From positions 1 through 40,005 of the forward strand of contig JASJDS010000069.1 of the NCBI GenBank assembly GCA_030065055.1: 40,005 nt of DNA, written 5' to 3'. Under the pieces are notes generated by a model. It saw only the letters and a program-made list of their open reading frames with translations, searched no databases and had not been told where the DNA came from. The first letter of the stretch is position 1. Each line of letters begins with the position of its first letter. A program made the position numbers and the translations under genes. Of the stretch, positions 18,392 to 27,116 are shown piece by piece. The DNA comes from Calothrix sp. MO_192.B10. GTDB lineage: Bacteria; Cyanobacteriota; Cyanobacteriia; Cyanobacteriales; Nostocaceae.

Positions 18392-18599
18392 GACTCGAAC
18401 TACTATGATAGAACGCAACTTGGTATGACTACATGTAGGCGGGAGGCTTACCGCCAAGAGAGTTACTCCCTTCCCGGCAGAAGATTACCTATGAGGAAGT
18501 TGGTGTAAGATTGTTGTTTACTTTACATGGGACAGTAAGCATATCAAAAAGCGTTGCTGATCTGAACTACTTCCTTCCCGGCAGAAGATTACCTATAAC

Positions 18600-18651
18600 G
18601 TAGGTTGGGTTGTAGCTTGCTTCCACGAAGTGGTACGAAACCAAACCCAAC
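18600..18651. repeat. 52-bp dispersed repeat, copy 1
   Basis: Identical over 52 bp to 22485-22536. It begins GTAGGTTGGGTTGTAG and ends ACCAAACCCAAC, so the ends form an imperfect inverted repeat. Related to the element at 769-892. Confidence 0.85.
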
Positions 18652-19117
18652 GATATGCTGGGTTTCATCCCTCAACAAGCGCCTACAATTTTTCGGTAAT
18701 TTAATAGCACCGAAGGGAGTATGAATCCGGGTGTAGGGACGTTGCACTGCAACATCACCAAACAAGGATTTTGGAATTACACAACATCATTTTCCTACCT
18801 GGGACAGCAAGCATATCAAAACCCAATTGCTCGGTTTCTTATTGTATTGATAAATTGGTGTTCTAGTTATTTTTATTATTACCTACCATTGACAATTGAC
18901 AAGAATTGTAATCTAGAAAAAATAATTTATATCTGATAGGCATACTCACAATGACTGGAAAATAAACTGGATACAACCCCCCAGATTTATCCCTGGAGAA
19001 AAACAAACAGTTATGTTATCAGTTACCCCATCGATAAATCGAGGAGCTTGAAACGATAGATTCATTTTTGACTCTCCACGAATAAATCCACACGGCTTGA
19101 TGAGAGTCTATTTTGTG

Positions 19118-19172
19118 GTCACGACTCGCGCTACCCAGAGCGACTGTCGTTGTCGCGGGGTCGCTCGTCAAT
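19118..19172. repeat. Dispersed repeat, copy 1 (GTCACGACTCGCGCTACC)
   Basis: A 55-bp unit ending GGGGTCGCTCGTCAAT. The copy at 30377-30488 has the same two ends but about 56 extra bases between them. Confidence 0.7.
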
Positions 19173-19534
19173 CCAAAATCCGTCTTGAAAAGTTTGCTCA
19201 ACGGGGGGAACCCCCGCACCGCAACTTTTCGCAAAATCTAAAATCTAAAATTGGATGACTCAGCTATCACTTATAACTAAATAACCATATTAAATGGTTA
19301 ATTTAATCATATTTAACATACTTAACTAAGGCATTAGATGATTATTTTTTCTCTATCTCTTCTATGGTGAGCAGACAACCTGTAAAATAAAAAAATTGCT
19401 CCATAGCGTTGACACCAGAAGTGTAAAGGATAGTTAAGAACTTCCTGATTTGATAGATCGAGAAATATCAATTTGCCTCTAATTAGTGACGCTTTGTATT
19501 TTGTCCATTCTAGCTTTTAGGTTTACAAAAATTT

Positions 19535-20515
19535 ATGTTTCCTATCCATCGTCCCCGTCGTCTCCGTACCCATACACAACTGCGCCGAATGGTACGGGAA
19601 ACTGTGTTAAATACAAGTGATTTAATATATCCATTATTTGCAGTTCCGGGAGAGGGAATTGCCAATGAAGTCAAATCGATGCCTGGAGTTTTTCAACTGT
19701 CAGTAGATAAGATTGTTGACGAAGCCAAAGAAGTTTATGAGTTGGGAATTCCTGCCATTATTTTATTTGGGATTCCTGAGAATAAAGATATTGAAGCCAC
19801 AGGTGCTTGGCATGATTGCGGTATTGTGCAAAAAGCTGCCACCGCAGTTAAAGAAGCAGTACCTGAATTAATTGTGATTGCCGATACTTGCTTGTGCGAA
19901 TACACCAGTCACGGTCACTGCGGTTATTTGCAAGTAGGTGACTTAACTGGACAGGTGTTAAATGACCCTACCTTGGAATTACTGAAGAAAACAGCAGTTT
20001 CCCAAGCTCAAGCTGGGGTGGATATTATTGCTCCTTCCGGGATGATGGATGGATTTGTGCAAGCAATCCGTGCTGGTTTGGATGAAGCGGGATTCCAAAA
20101 TATACCCATTCTTTCCTACGCAGCCAAGTATGCATCTGCTTACTACGGACCATTTAGAGATGCTGCTGACTCTGCCCCTCAATTTGGCGATCGCAGAACC
20201 TATCAAATGGACCCTGGTAATGCTCGGGAAGCGATTAAAGAAATTGAGTTGGATGTAGCAGAAGGGGCGGATATGCTGATGGTGAAGCCAGCTTTATCCT
20301 ACATGGATATTATCTGGCGAGTTAAACAGGCTTCTAACTTACCTGTTGCTGCCTATAATGTTTCGGGTGAGTATTCCATGATTAAAGCTGCCGCTTTAAA
20401 TGGATGGATTGACGAAGAACGAGTTGTGATAGAAACCTTAACCAGTTTCAAACGTGCTGGTGCAGACTTAATTTTGACTTACCACGCTAAAGATGCAGCC
20501 CGGTGGTTGGTTTAA
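19535..20515 (+). CDS. hemB: Delta-aminolevulinic acid dehydratase (porphobilinogen synthase)
   Basis: HemB condenses two 5-aminolevulinate molecules to porphobilinogen, the second common step to heme, chlorophyll and the phycobilins used by the cpe gene products. The 326-residue protein has the active-site lysines K198 (SYAAKYAS) and K251 (MVKPALSY). It has a metal-binding [14 protein letters not shown] loop with Cys119, Cys121 and Cys129, the zinc-type triad rather than the Asp-containing Mg-type. The N-terminus [20 protein letters not shown] is standard. It stands alone behind a long spacer. Confidence 0.97.
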   Translation: MFPIHRPRRLRTHTQLRRMVRETVLNTSDLIYPLFAVPGEGIANEVKSMPGVFQLSVDKIVDEAKEVYELGIPAIILFGIPENKDIEATGAWHDCGIVQKAATAVKEAVPELIVIADTCLCEYTSHGHCGYLQVGDLTGQVLNDPTLELLKKTAVSQAQAGVDIIAPSGMMDGFVQAIRAGLDEAGFQNIPILSYAAKYASAYYGPFRDAADSAPQFGDRRTYQMDPGNAREAIKEIELDVAEGADMLMVKPALSYMDIIWRVKQASNLPVAAYNVSGEYSMIKAAALNGWIDEERVVIETLTSFKRAGADLILTYHAKDAARWLV

Positions 20516-20662
20516 GTTGTAGTTTGGGTATCAACAGTTAGACAATTAAATTTTATTTTTGCGGATCTCACGCAATAGATGCAGAGGCGTACAGTATAAA
20601 TGAGCGTTTTTGTATCTAGGTGTGAGATTCTTGTTTTTCAATTTCAGGAAACAACAACAAAT

Positions 20663-20775
20663 GGCGTTGCTGATTAATGGGATGAATTTTATTTCACGCA
20701 AAGGCGCAAAGGCGCAAAGAATCGACGTTTACCCTGGGCGAAAAATCTCAATTCATCCCGCATTTATGCAACGCC
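20663..20775. mobile_element. MITE, family A copy 2, with 8-bp target duplication
   Basis: The 113-bp unit begins GGCGTTGCTGAT and ends GCAACGCC. The inverted repeats extend imperfectly to about 28 bp (GGGATGAATT inside). CAACAAAT is repeated directly at 20655-20662 and 20776-20783. The interior has CACGCAAAGGCGCAAAGG, matching copy 1 in reverse. No transposase. Confidence 0.88.
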
Positions 20776-20837
20776 CAACAAATTAATCTAGTGGACATTC
20801 CTGAATTTCCTGAGTATAACAAAAGCGATCATCAGGG

Positions 20838-21026
20838 ATGCTACTAATAATGAATCACAAAAGTATACGTAATTTGTTGATTACTGCCATACGGCTTGCA
20901 TTCGGTTTAATATATATTTTTTTGCTATCACCGAGTACTACTGTATTTTCTGAAAGCGGGAATAATCAAAACCCGAACAATACCCGAAGTGTCGTTTATA
21001 AATCGGACATGGTCACAGTTAGGTAG
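20838..21026 (+). CDS. Possible small exported peptide
   Basis: A 62-codon frame with an N-terminal basic residue cluster and a hydrophobic helix (LLITAIRLAFGLIYIFLLSPST) followed by a polar tail, so it looks like a signal peptide or anchor with a short mature part. The translation start is uncertain (ATG 20838 or 20850) and no strong ribosome binding site is present. It could be the truncated head of a secreted-protein gene. Low confidence. Confidence 0.3.
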   Translation: MLLIMNHKSIRNLLITAIRLAFGLIYIFLLSPSTTVFSESGNNQNPNNTRSVVYKSDMVTVR

Positions 21027-21120
21027 TTTCTGAAAAACATACCATTGAAGAGGGCGCAAGGCTTGCACCCCTACGACTGATATCTGGCTTTCATCACCTG
21101 TGCACATACATTCTTCGCAA

Positions 21121-21176
21121 GGGCACGGCATCCACAATATTTTAGTGCATAAAACTATCTTACTGGTGCCGTGCCC
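21121..21176. repeat. Inverted-repeat element (GGGCACGGCA ends), copy 1
   Basis: GGGCACGGCA at 21121-21130 and its complement at 21167-21176, followed by CTAC. Copy 2 is at 26895-26950 with the interior in the opposite orientation. Confidence 0.7.
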
Positions 21177-21222
21177 CTACCCATCCACCCATCTGTCCCA
21201 TTCTTTTTTCAAAATGGTATTA

Positions 21223-22281
21223 TTACTTATTGCTTATTTCGCTTGGTTGATAAACTTTGCTCCAGACGCGATCGCAGTTAATTTCAATGACTAAATCAAC
21301 TGGTGTTGGTGGTTCTAATAATGGTGGAATAAATAATTCTGGATGGAGAGTACGCCAAAAATAGTTGACAAAATCGTCAATTTGAGCATCAGACATACCC
21401 GATTTACCGGCTGCAATCATTTGATGTTCGGCTTGTTGGCGCCAGGTTAAGGAAAGACGATAATCTTGGGGATACAGCACCATCAAACTATCTAATTGTT
21501 CCCATAGGGGTAGATAGTCATCAAGTTTGGCATTCATGTCACGGGCAAAGTTTTTATCCCCATCTGTAATAATTGGTGGGGGTGGACTATCAAATGCGGC
21601 TGGGTTGATTGGCTGTACCCCCACAAACCAACCTTCAAATAGGACAATATCAATATTATGGACGATTTCGGGAGTAGTGCGATCGCCTGCACCTTGATGG
21701 AGAGATTTATCAAAGCGAGGGACTGCAATTGGGCTGTTTCCCCGGCGAATTTGTTGTAAGATATCCACACCCAAATCTACATCGTGGGTTCCTGGAGGAC
21801 CCCGCCAAATTAAACGAGGATCTTGTTGTTGTAAAATTAAGCGATCGCTATAGGTTTTGTACAAGTCATCTAAAGATAAACTCAAACAGCAATATCCCAA
21901 TTGATGCAAAATTATTTTCAGCACCCCGCACATTGTAGTTTTTCCTGTTCCCTGTCCCCCCAATATTCCCTGGATCAAAGGATGTCCTAAATGTTGACGC
22001 GCAGATGCAATTTTGATTCCTAAAGGTAGCCAGTAGTCCCACAATACCCCTAACATTTCTTGGGGTAATATTTGTAGATTTGTTTGGCAGAATTGCCTAA
22101 AAGCAGGATAAATTGATTTCAGCAGATGAAAGCGGGTTTCTATGACTTCCTCTACATTTTCTGGAGTGATAGCAAAGGCTTTTGCTCTGAATTTATCTGC
22201 TAAGGCTGCATCTATGGCTTGTTGTCGCCATGTTGGATTCAACTCTGTAGTGGTAAATATATCCTGTAGCCAAGCTGTCAT
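21223..22281 (-). CDS. Plant-type D-glycerate 3-kinase
   Basis: GLYK phosphorylates glycerate to 3-phosphoglycerate, the last step of photorespiration. The 352-residue protein has the P-loop GGQGTGKTT (108-116), a Walker-B-like LSLDDLY near 133-139, and FEGWFVGV near 215-222, all as in the phosphoribulokinase/uridine kinase-like fold of plant and cyanobacterial enzymes. It lacks the unrelated bacterial GarK/GlxK sequence. The last residues (SNK) and stop are encoded by AGCAATAAGTAATAA, which resembles the STRR heptamer. No partner gene is adjacent. Confidence 0.9.
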   Translation of the reverse strand: MTAWLQDIFTTTELNPTWRQQAIDAALADKFRAKAFAITPENVEEVIETRFHLLKSIYPAFRQFCQTNLQILPQEMLGVLWDYWLPLGIKIASARQHLGHPLIQGILGGQGTGKTTMCGVLKIILHQLGYCCLSLSLDDLYKTYSDRLILQQQDPRLIWRGPPGTHDVDLGVDILQQIRRGNSPIAVPRFDKSLHQGAGDRTTPEIVHNIDIVLFEGWFVGVQPINPAAFDSPPPPIITDGDKNFARDMNAKLDDYLPLWEQLDSLMVLYPQDYRLSLTWRQQAEHQMIAAGKSGMSDAQIDDFVNYFWRTLHPELFIPPLLEPPTPVDLVIEINCDRVWSKVYQPSEISNK

Positions 22282-22408
22282 TTCAATTATCAGTTATCAG
22301 TTATCAGTTATCCCACTCATAAATCGGCGTTGTACAGTTGCGGGATGATATACTCCAAACGGCTAAAAACTTATAACAAATCAAAAAATGTTTGCAACAT
22401 ATCCACTC

Positions 22409-22435
22409 GTAGGGGCGGGGTAACCCCGCCCCTAC
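22409..22435. repeat. Perfect GC-rich palindrome
   Basis: Twelve-bp arms around TAA. The same GGGGCGGGG/CCCCGCCC core appears after prfC at 9143. Confidence 0.75.
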
Positions 22436-22484
22436 CAATCAATCATGTGTCCCAATTATTTGTTCAAATTGGTATTAACTTTTC

Positions 22485-22536
22485 GTAGGTTGGGTTGTAG
22501 CTTGCTTCCACGAAGTGGTACGAAACCAAACCCAAC
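22485..22536. repeat. 52-bp dispersed repeat, copy 2
   Basis: Identical to 18600-18651 over all 52 bases. Confidence 0.85.
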
Positions 22537-22675
22537 AGCAAGTAGGTTTTTGTTGGGTTTAACCAGAACAGAGAGCTTCCGGCTCTAATTGAGCATAATG
22601 TAAGTTAAAAGTAATTCTAAATTCGCTCATTCAGGTGTTGTTGTTAATTAACCCCTTGTATTAATTCCATCAGCA

Positions 22676-23008
22676 TCAGGAACCTAGTTTAAAGGCTTCG
22701 ATATACAGGCTATATATTAGACCTACTTTGAAATAGTTGAGGGATTCTACCCAGAGAATACGTTGTTGTTCAGGAGTGCGGCTGTAAAGTATTTTACTAC
22801 CAACTTCCGTCATAATTACGAGAATAGCAGCGATCCAAATATCAAGTTTTGCCTGCTGTCCGGCGGTAGTTACCACAGCTGTCCCCATGAAAAAGCCAAA
22901 CAAAAAACTCACAATCGATAGGGATATTCGTCGCCAAGGGTTGAGAAACCATTGTCCTATATTTCTGGCGATCGCATCAAATAGGTTGTTAAGACGAGTA
23001 TTTTGCAT
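22676..23008 (-). CDS. ycf20: Ycf20/DUF565 membrane protein
   Basis: The 110-residue protein matches the Ycf20 family conserved in cyanobacteria and plastids: NTRLNNLFDAIARNIGQWFLNPWRRISL, then a hydrophobic helix (about 27-50, FLFGFFMGTAVVTTAGQ), a second helix (about 55-68), and the conserved C-terminal VESLNYFKVGLIYSLYIEAFKLG. In algae and plants the family has been linked to non-photochemical quenching. The biochemical function is unknown. It is transcribed away from a composite repeat and stands alone. Confidence 0.9.
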   Translation of the reverse strand: MQNTRLNNLFDAIARNIGQWFLNPWRRISLSIVSFLFGFFMGTAVVTTAGQQAKLDIWIAAILVIMTEVGSKILYSRTPEQQRILWVESLNYFKVGLIYSLYIEAFKLGS

Positions 23009-23030
23009 TGATTATGGCTAGCTAGAAAAT

Positions 23031-23255
23031 GGTTGTTAGTTGTTAGTTGTTAGTTGTTAGTTGATGGTTGACAGCTTAGGTGTGGGAGCCGCAGTAGGGG
23101 CGCATTGCGTGCTAACTTGAGGAGTTAGTCACCCCCGCATTTTCAGATCCGTAGGTTGTGGGATTTTCTCATGAGGGACTAGCTTGAAAATGGTTGTTAG
23201 TTGTTAGTTGTTAGTTGATGGTTGATGGTTGACAGCTTAGGTGTGGGAACCCTAA
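23031..23255. repeat. Heptamer arrays flanking composite repeat module, copy 2
   Basis: Two (GTTGTTA)n arrays (23031-23072 and 23191-23231) bracket GACAGCTTAGGTGTGGGAGCC, GTAGGGGCGCATTGCGTGC, CCCCCGCATTTTCAGATCC and GGTTGTGGGATTT, the same blocks as at 13395 and 33621. It fills the spacer between ycf20 and the cyanophycinase gene. Confidence 0.75.
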
Positions 23256-23285
23256 ATTCTAAATTCTACATTCTACATTCTTTCA

Positions 23286-24314
23286 CTATTCTATTGTGCG
23301 TCGATTAAAGCCAGAGTAACCACCAGTGGTATACCAATATTCCCATATTCCTCCAGAAGCAGTAGACCAGTTATTGAGGTCAAAATGTCCGCTTCCTTCT
23401 GGGGTTCCTGATATTTTGTATACTTTCACCGCTCGTCCTTGGCCATCCCAAATTAAGGGGCGATCGCGTTCCAGTTGTTCTGGTAATATTCCATTAGTTT
23501 GTAAAAAATATGCATCTTGTCCCTCAGTGGTTCCATTGCCAAATACCTGAGCAATTCCCTCCTCATCAATAGCAACAAATGCCCCTTCCTCTAAACCAAT
23601 ACCATATACCGGTAGCTGATCGCGATTATTATGTAAAACCCTAGCCATCAACCCGAAAATTCTGCCATATCTTGTTTCCGGATGGCTATAATCCCTTCTA
23701 TCTAAGTGAGTATCAGTAATCACATTTTTCAGGATAGGAACTTCAATAAAATCACTGTGATAAATATCCTTTGTATTGTGGTGAAAAGGATCGTCTAATA
23801 TTTCTGAACTCAGTACCCCTTCATGGGCAGGTGCATAATAATACTCTCCTAAAATTGCCATACCAGCACTAGTACCAGCAACAGGAACTCTTTTTTCCTT
23901 AATTAGGTAGTTAATAGCATCTTCTACAGCAGATCCTTCCCAATAATCCTCATAAGCATTTTGGTCTCCACCTGCTATAAATAAACCATCAGCATCGCGG
24001 ATATATTCAATCACTTGCGGATCATTCGCAGCGTCTCGGCTATCAATCGAAATTTCTGCGGATGAACCAACCAAATCTCGATAACAATCGCAAACCCAAT
24101 CAGCTTGACAGCCGATTCCACCAGAACGCAGAACTAAATAATCTCCCCCATCTATTCGCTCAAGGAACCATCGGGTGGCTGAATCTTCCCCTGATGTAGC
24201 TCCTTCTGCACCACCAATCAACAAGACTCCAGGAATTGGATGGGAAGAGTTACGGTTAATACTTCCACACTCACGAATGTAGTCAAAATTACTCCTATCG
24301 GATGATCGTGACAT
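23286..24314 (-). CDS. Cyanophycinase-like peptidase (S51 family)
   Basis: Cyanophycinases cut the storage polymer cyanophycin to beta-Asp-Arg dipeptides. The 342-residue protein carries the nucleophile elbow GTSAGM with Ser149, an upstream IAGGDQ (113-118), LLIGGAEGA near the N-terminus, and DTHLDRRDYSHPETRYGRI, which corresponds to the DxH...RxRxGR segment of the family. No signal peptide is seen, so it is probably cytoplasmic. It is longer than typical CphB (about 270-300 residues) because of N- and C-terminal additions, including a Trp/Gly/Tyr-rich C-terminus. No cphA (cyanophycin synthetase) is adjacent, and other S51 substrates are possible. Confidence 0.82.
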   Translation of the reverse strand: MSRSSDRSNFDYIRECGSINRNSSHPIPGVLLIGGAEGATSGEDSATRWFLERIDGGDYLVLRSGGIGCQADWVCDCYRDLVGSSAEISIDSRDAANDPQVIEYIRDADGLFIAGGDQNAYEDYWEGSAVEDAINYLIKEKRVPVAGTSAGMAILGEYYYAPAHEGVLSSEILDDPFHHNTKDIYHSDFIEVPILKNVITDTHLDRRDYSHPETRYGRIFGLMARVLHNNRDQLPVYGIGLEEGAFVAIDEEGIAQVFGNGTTEGQDAYFLQTNGILPEQLERDRPLIWDGQGRAVKVYKISGTPEGSGHFDLNNWSTASGGIWEYWYTTGGYSGFNRRTIE

Positions 24315-24639
24315 AAGAATTATTGCTTTGTTTTTCTCTAAATTTATACGAAGTGGCGTTGAATCTCACCGCAAAGGGCAGTAAATGTAGCAGGAGTTAT
24401 ACGCCAAAATTAGTAGGATTTACGCAACTGACATATTTTTCTAGGTTTGTACCCAACCACTGGGAAAATGTTTGAACCTAGCAATGAGGCTTATAGCATC
24501 ACGCACCAACCACTGATTGTGATACGCAGCTTTAGTCCTGATTAGATGAAGCTATAGTTTCTATATTAATTGGGATTGAGATAAATACAATATTTTGCAG
24601 GTAAGATCAATCAAGGATAATCCCTTTCAATAATGTAAG
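24315..24639. other. Spacer with a degenerate GGACTTACGCAA element
   Basis: It holds a weakly conserved copy (24415-24539) of the element at 35351-35516. The right 100 bp are AT-rich and should contain the promoter of the PucC-like gene. Confidence 0.5.
24415..24539. mobile_element. MITE-like element family B, degenerate copy
   Basis: Left end AGGATTTACGCAACTGACAT, right end TTTAGTCCT, and an interior segment TAGCAATGAGGCTTATAGCA that aligns with the copy at 35351. The inverted repeats have decayed. Confidence 0.6.
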
Positions 24640-26127
24640 ATGACTATTGGCGATCGCAAAAATTTTTCTGAAAATCATCCTCCATCAATGCCCAAAGTAA
24701 CATTACCAACAATGTTTCGCTTGGGTTTGTTTAATATGGGCTTGGGGTTAATGGCGGTTCTCACCCTGGCAGTTCTCAACCGAGTGATGATTAATGAACT
24801 GGCTATTCCTGCCTCAGTTACCGCCGGGATTTTAGCCATGTCACAAATCATTGCCCCAGCCAAGGTTTGGATTGGTCAATTATCAGATTCAAAGCCCCTG
24901 TTTAAATTGCATCGTAGTGGCTATGTTCGTTTGGGAGCAGCTTTCTTTGGTATAGCAATTTTAATCGCTGTTCAAATTGTCTGGCAACTAGGGAATGTAG
25001 TCAACAATGCTAATGGTTGGTTTTGGGGATTTCCTACTATTAGTCTCACAATTATTCTCGGCTTATTTTTTCTGATCTACGGTCTAGCTTTAAGTACTAG
25101 TTCCACTCCTTTTACTGCTTTATTAGTTGATATTTCTGACGAGGATAATCGTTCTAAAATTGTCTCGATTACCTGGTCAATGTTAATGGTGGGAATTATT
25201 TTAGGAGGTATTACAGGCAAGGTTTTGTTAGATAACTTACAACCGATTAATAACAATATTAATGCCAGTTTATCCGCTTCATCAGCTATAAATACAATCC
25301 CCATTGAAATTTTACAACAATCAATTAATACCCTATTTTTAATGGTTCCTTTGATTGTATTTGGCTTAGTTATAATTGCTACCTGGAGAGTTGAGAAGAA
25401 ATATTCTCGTTATGGTAGCCGTTCTGTATTGGCAAATTCAGAATCAAATATTACCATTCGTCAGGCATTCAAGGTATTAACAGCTAGCCGTCAAACAGGG
25501 ATATTTTTCCTATTTGTGACAGTTGTGAATCTGAGCTTATTTATGCAAGAAGCTGTCTTGGAACCCTACGGTGCTAAAGTTTTTGGGATGTCCATTGGTG
25601 ACACTACTTTACTTAATTCCTACTGGGGAATTGGTATTTTGCTTGGTTACGGAATTACGGGATTTAAAATAATTCCCACAATTGGCAAAAAAGCAACAGC
25701 GAGACTGGGTTGTTTGTTGGTAGCAATTTGTTTTATTTTGATTATTCTGGCGGGATTTACCCAACAACAAACGGTATTAAAATCAGCCCTGATTTTGTTT
25801 GGTTTTGCCACAGGTGTCACCACCATTAGTTCCATTAGTTTAATGTTAGACCTGACAGCAGCGGAAACCGCCGGTACATTTATTGGTACATGGGGACTTG
25901 CTCAAGCCTTATCCCGTGCTTTAGCTACTTTCAGTGGTGGACTGGTTTTAGATGTGGGCAAGTTATGGTTTGATTTGCCTGTTTTAGCTTACGGTTTGGT
26001 GTTTGGGATGCAAGCAATTGGTATGATGATTGCGATTGCGATTCTCAAATATGTTGATGTAGCTGAGTTTAAACATAATACCCGAGAAGCGATCGCACAG
26101 GTAATGGAAGGCGATTTAGATGGGTGA
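24640..26127 (+). CDS. PucC-like (BCD family) MFS transporter
   Basis: This 495-residue protein has about twelve membrane helices and belongs to the bacteriochlorophyll-delivery (PucC/LhaA) branch of the MFS. Visible marks are FRLGLFNMGLGLMAVLTLAVLNRVMI at the N-terminus, IAPAKVWIGQLSD, ALLVDISDEDNRSK after helix 4, and GTFIGTWGLAQALSRALATFSGGLVLD near the C-terminus. In phototrophic bacteria PucC helps assemble light-harvesting complexes. Cyanobacterial members are thought to act in chlorophyll or pigment-protein handling, but the substrate is not known. The C-terminal cytoplasmic tail is acidic. The peroxiredoxin gene 128 bp downstream is behind a dispersed repeat and need not be co-transcribed. 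Confidence 0.87.
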   Translation: MTIGDRKNFSENHPPSMPKVTLPTMFRLGLFNMGLGLMAVLTLAVLNRVMINELAIPASVTAGILAMSQIIAPAKVWIGQLSDSKPLFKLHRSGYVRLGAAFFGIAILIAVQIVWQLGNVVNNANGWFWGFPTISLTIILGLFFLIYGLALSTSSTPFTALLVDISDEDNRSKIVSITWSMLMVGIILGGITGKVLLDNLQPINNNINASLSASSAINTIPIEILQQSINTLFLMVPLIVFGLVIIATWRVEKKYSRYGSRSVLANSESNITIRQAFKVLTASRQTGIFFLFVTVVNLSLFMQEAVLEPYGAKVFGMSIGDTTLLNSYWGIGILLGYGITGFKIIPTIGKKATARLGCLLVAICFILIILAGFTQQQTVLKSALILFGFATGVTTISSISLMLDLTAAETAGTFIGTWGLAQALSRALATFSGGLVLDVGKLWFDLPVLAYGLVFGMQAIGMMIAIAILKYVDVAEFKHNTREAIAQVMEGDLDG

Positions 26128-26238
26128 AAGAATGTAGAATTTAGAATGAGCGAATTAAGTTTTGTAACGGGGATTTTACCCTGACACAAAACATACTGCT
26201 TGTAGAGGCAGGGGAATTAAACCTCCAAACTTGGTTAA
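26128..26238. repeat. Dispersed repeat, copy 2 (core AACGGGGATTTTACCC)
   Basis: Matches 7175-7304 in block order with scattered substitutions. It lies between the transporter and peroxiredoxin genes and ends 18 bp before the latter, so it probably carries or displaces its promoter. Confidence 0.7.
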
Positions 26239-26255
26239 TATTAAGAGTTTTTGAT

Positions 26256-26732
26256 ATGAATCCCATTCCCGAATTAGAAAAGTTAGCCCCTGAGTTTTCA
26301 GCTATCGATGCAGATGGTAATAGCAAGAGTCTGAAAGATTTTGCGGGTAAGTGGTTGGTGTTCTACTTTTACCCCAAGGATAATACACCTGGCTGTACAA
26401 CAGAAGCTAAAGATTTTACTGAGTTAAAAAGTAATTTTACTGAATTGGGAGCTACCATTGTCGGGGTGAGTCCAGATTCAACTAAGTCCCACTGTAAGTT
26501 TATTGATAAGCATGGGTTGTCAATTACCTTATTGAGTGATCCGGAACACCAGGTAGCAGAAGCCTATGGTGTTTGGCAATTAAAGAAATTTATGGGTAAA
26601 GAATATATGGGGGTGGTGCGATCGACTTTTTTGATTAATCCCCAAGGAGCGATCGCTCATATATGGACTAAGGTAAAGGTGAAGGGTCATGCTGGGGATG
26701 TTTTGACTAAGTTGCAAGAATTGGCAACGTAA
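26256..26732 (+). CDS. Thioredoxin-dependent peroxiredoxin, PrxQ/Bcp type
   Basis: PrxQ/Bcp enzymes reduce hydroperoxides with thioredoxin. The 158-residue protein has the peroxidatic Cys47 in FYPKDNTPGCTTEA with the conserved Pro and Thr. The resolving cysteine five residues on, common in this family, is Lys52 here. A second cysteine is Cys80 (KSHCKF), near the position of the alternative resolving cysteine used by some PrxQ enzymes on the next helix. It may thus be a two-cysteine enzyme of that type or a one-cysteine form. The conserved VRSTFLINPQG arginine segment is present. Confidence 0.92.
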   Translation: MNPIPELEKLAPEFSAIDADGNSKSLKDFAGKWLVFYFYPKDNTPGCTTEAKDFTELKSNFTELGATIVGVSPDSTKSHCKFIDKHGLSITLLSDPEHQVAEAYGVWQLKKFMGKEYMGVVRSTFLINPQGAIAHIWTKVKVKGHAGDVLTKLQELAT

Positions 26733-26894
26733 ATATTTCTGTTTTCGGCGTTGCTGCTGGCGAAGCTTGGCGTTATACCATTTCTCTATGAAGCTGCGCT
26801 GAATATTCCGGCTAATGAAGCTCGCGCAAAGACGCAAAGACGCAAAGTTCGCCAATATTTTATTAAGTGCATTATACTTCATAATCACGGGAAA

Positions 26895-26950
26895 GGGCAC
26901 GGCATTTGTAAAATTCCTCTATGATGGTAAAGATTGTGGATGCCGTGCCC
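26895..26950. repeat. Inverted-repeat element (GGGCACGGCA ends), copy 2
   Basis: Perfect 10-bp ends at 26895-26904 and 26941-26950. The interior ATTGTGGATG is the complement of CATCCACAAT in copy 1. Confidence 0.7.
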
Positions 26951-27010
26951 CTACGGGGTGATTTATTTTTTGACGTTCTTGATAAATTAGATGTTGTGGG
27001 TTTTTATCCA

Positions 27011-27112
27011 TTACATTGTTAAAGATTGCGGATTGGTTTCCATCAATTTCGCTAAATCTTGTAAGAATGCCGCAGCAGGAACACCATAAATAATCCAGTA
27101 GTCACAGGTCAT
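27011..27112 (-). CDS. Possible small ORF or gene fragment, 33 residues
   Basis: The frame encodes MTCDYWIIYGVPAAAFLQDL and 13 more residues before a stop. The composition is protein-like, unlike the low-complexity frames in nearby repeats, and it lies 37 bp after the SLH gene on the same strand. It could be a genuine small protein or the remains of a larger gene cut by the heptamer array on its left side of translation. There is no clear ribosome binding site. Confidence 0.25.
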   Translation of the reverse strand: MTCDYWIIYGVPAAAFLQDLAKLMETNPQSLTM

Positions 27113-27116
27113 ATTC

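Larger units (their letters stand above)
17817..19534. other. 1.7-kb spacer before hemB: candidate small RNA and repeat graveyard
   Basis: No convincing protein gene. It holds a candidate small RNA with terminator (18074-18185), a complete MITE with target duplication (18280-18391), a 52-bp dispersed repeat (18600), two copies of CTTCCCGGCAGAAGATTACC (about 18470 and 18572), and another dispersed repeat (19118). The final 280 bp before hemB are AT-rich and presumably contain its promoter. Confidence 0.6.
20516..21222. other. Spacer with a MITE and an inverted repeat
   Basis: It contains MITE copy 2 (20663-20775), a doubtful small ORF (20838-21026) and an inverted repeat with GGGCACGGCA ends (21121-21176). 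Nothing else is supported. Confidence 0.5.
22282..22675. other. Spacer with heptamers, a GC palindrome and a 52-bp repeat
   Basis: Contents are (CAGTTAT)n at 22284-22312, a perfect 12-bp inverted repeat GTAGGGGCGGGG-TAA-CCCCGCCCCTAC at 22409-22435, and copy 2 of the 52-bp repeat. No gene seen. Confidence 0.6.

Noticed and set aside
19118-19172. Possible tRNA-like fold in GACTCGCGCTACCCAGAGCG
   Set aside because: No full cloverleaf or T-loop; it is a dispersed repeat.
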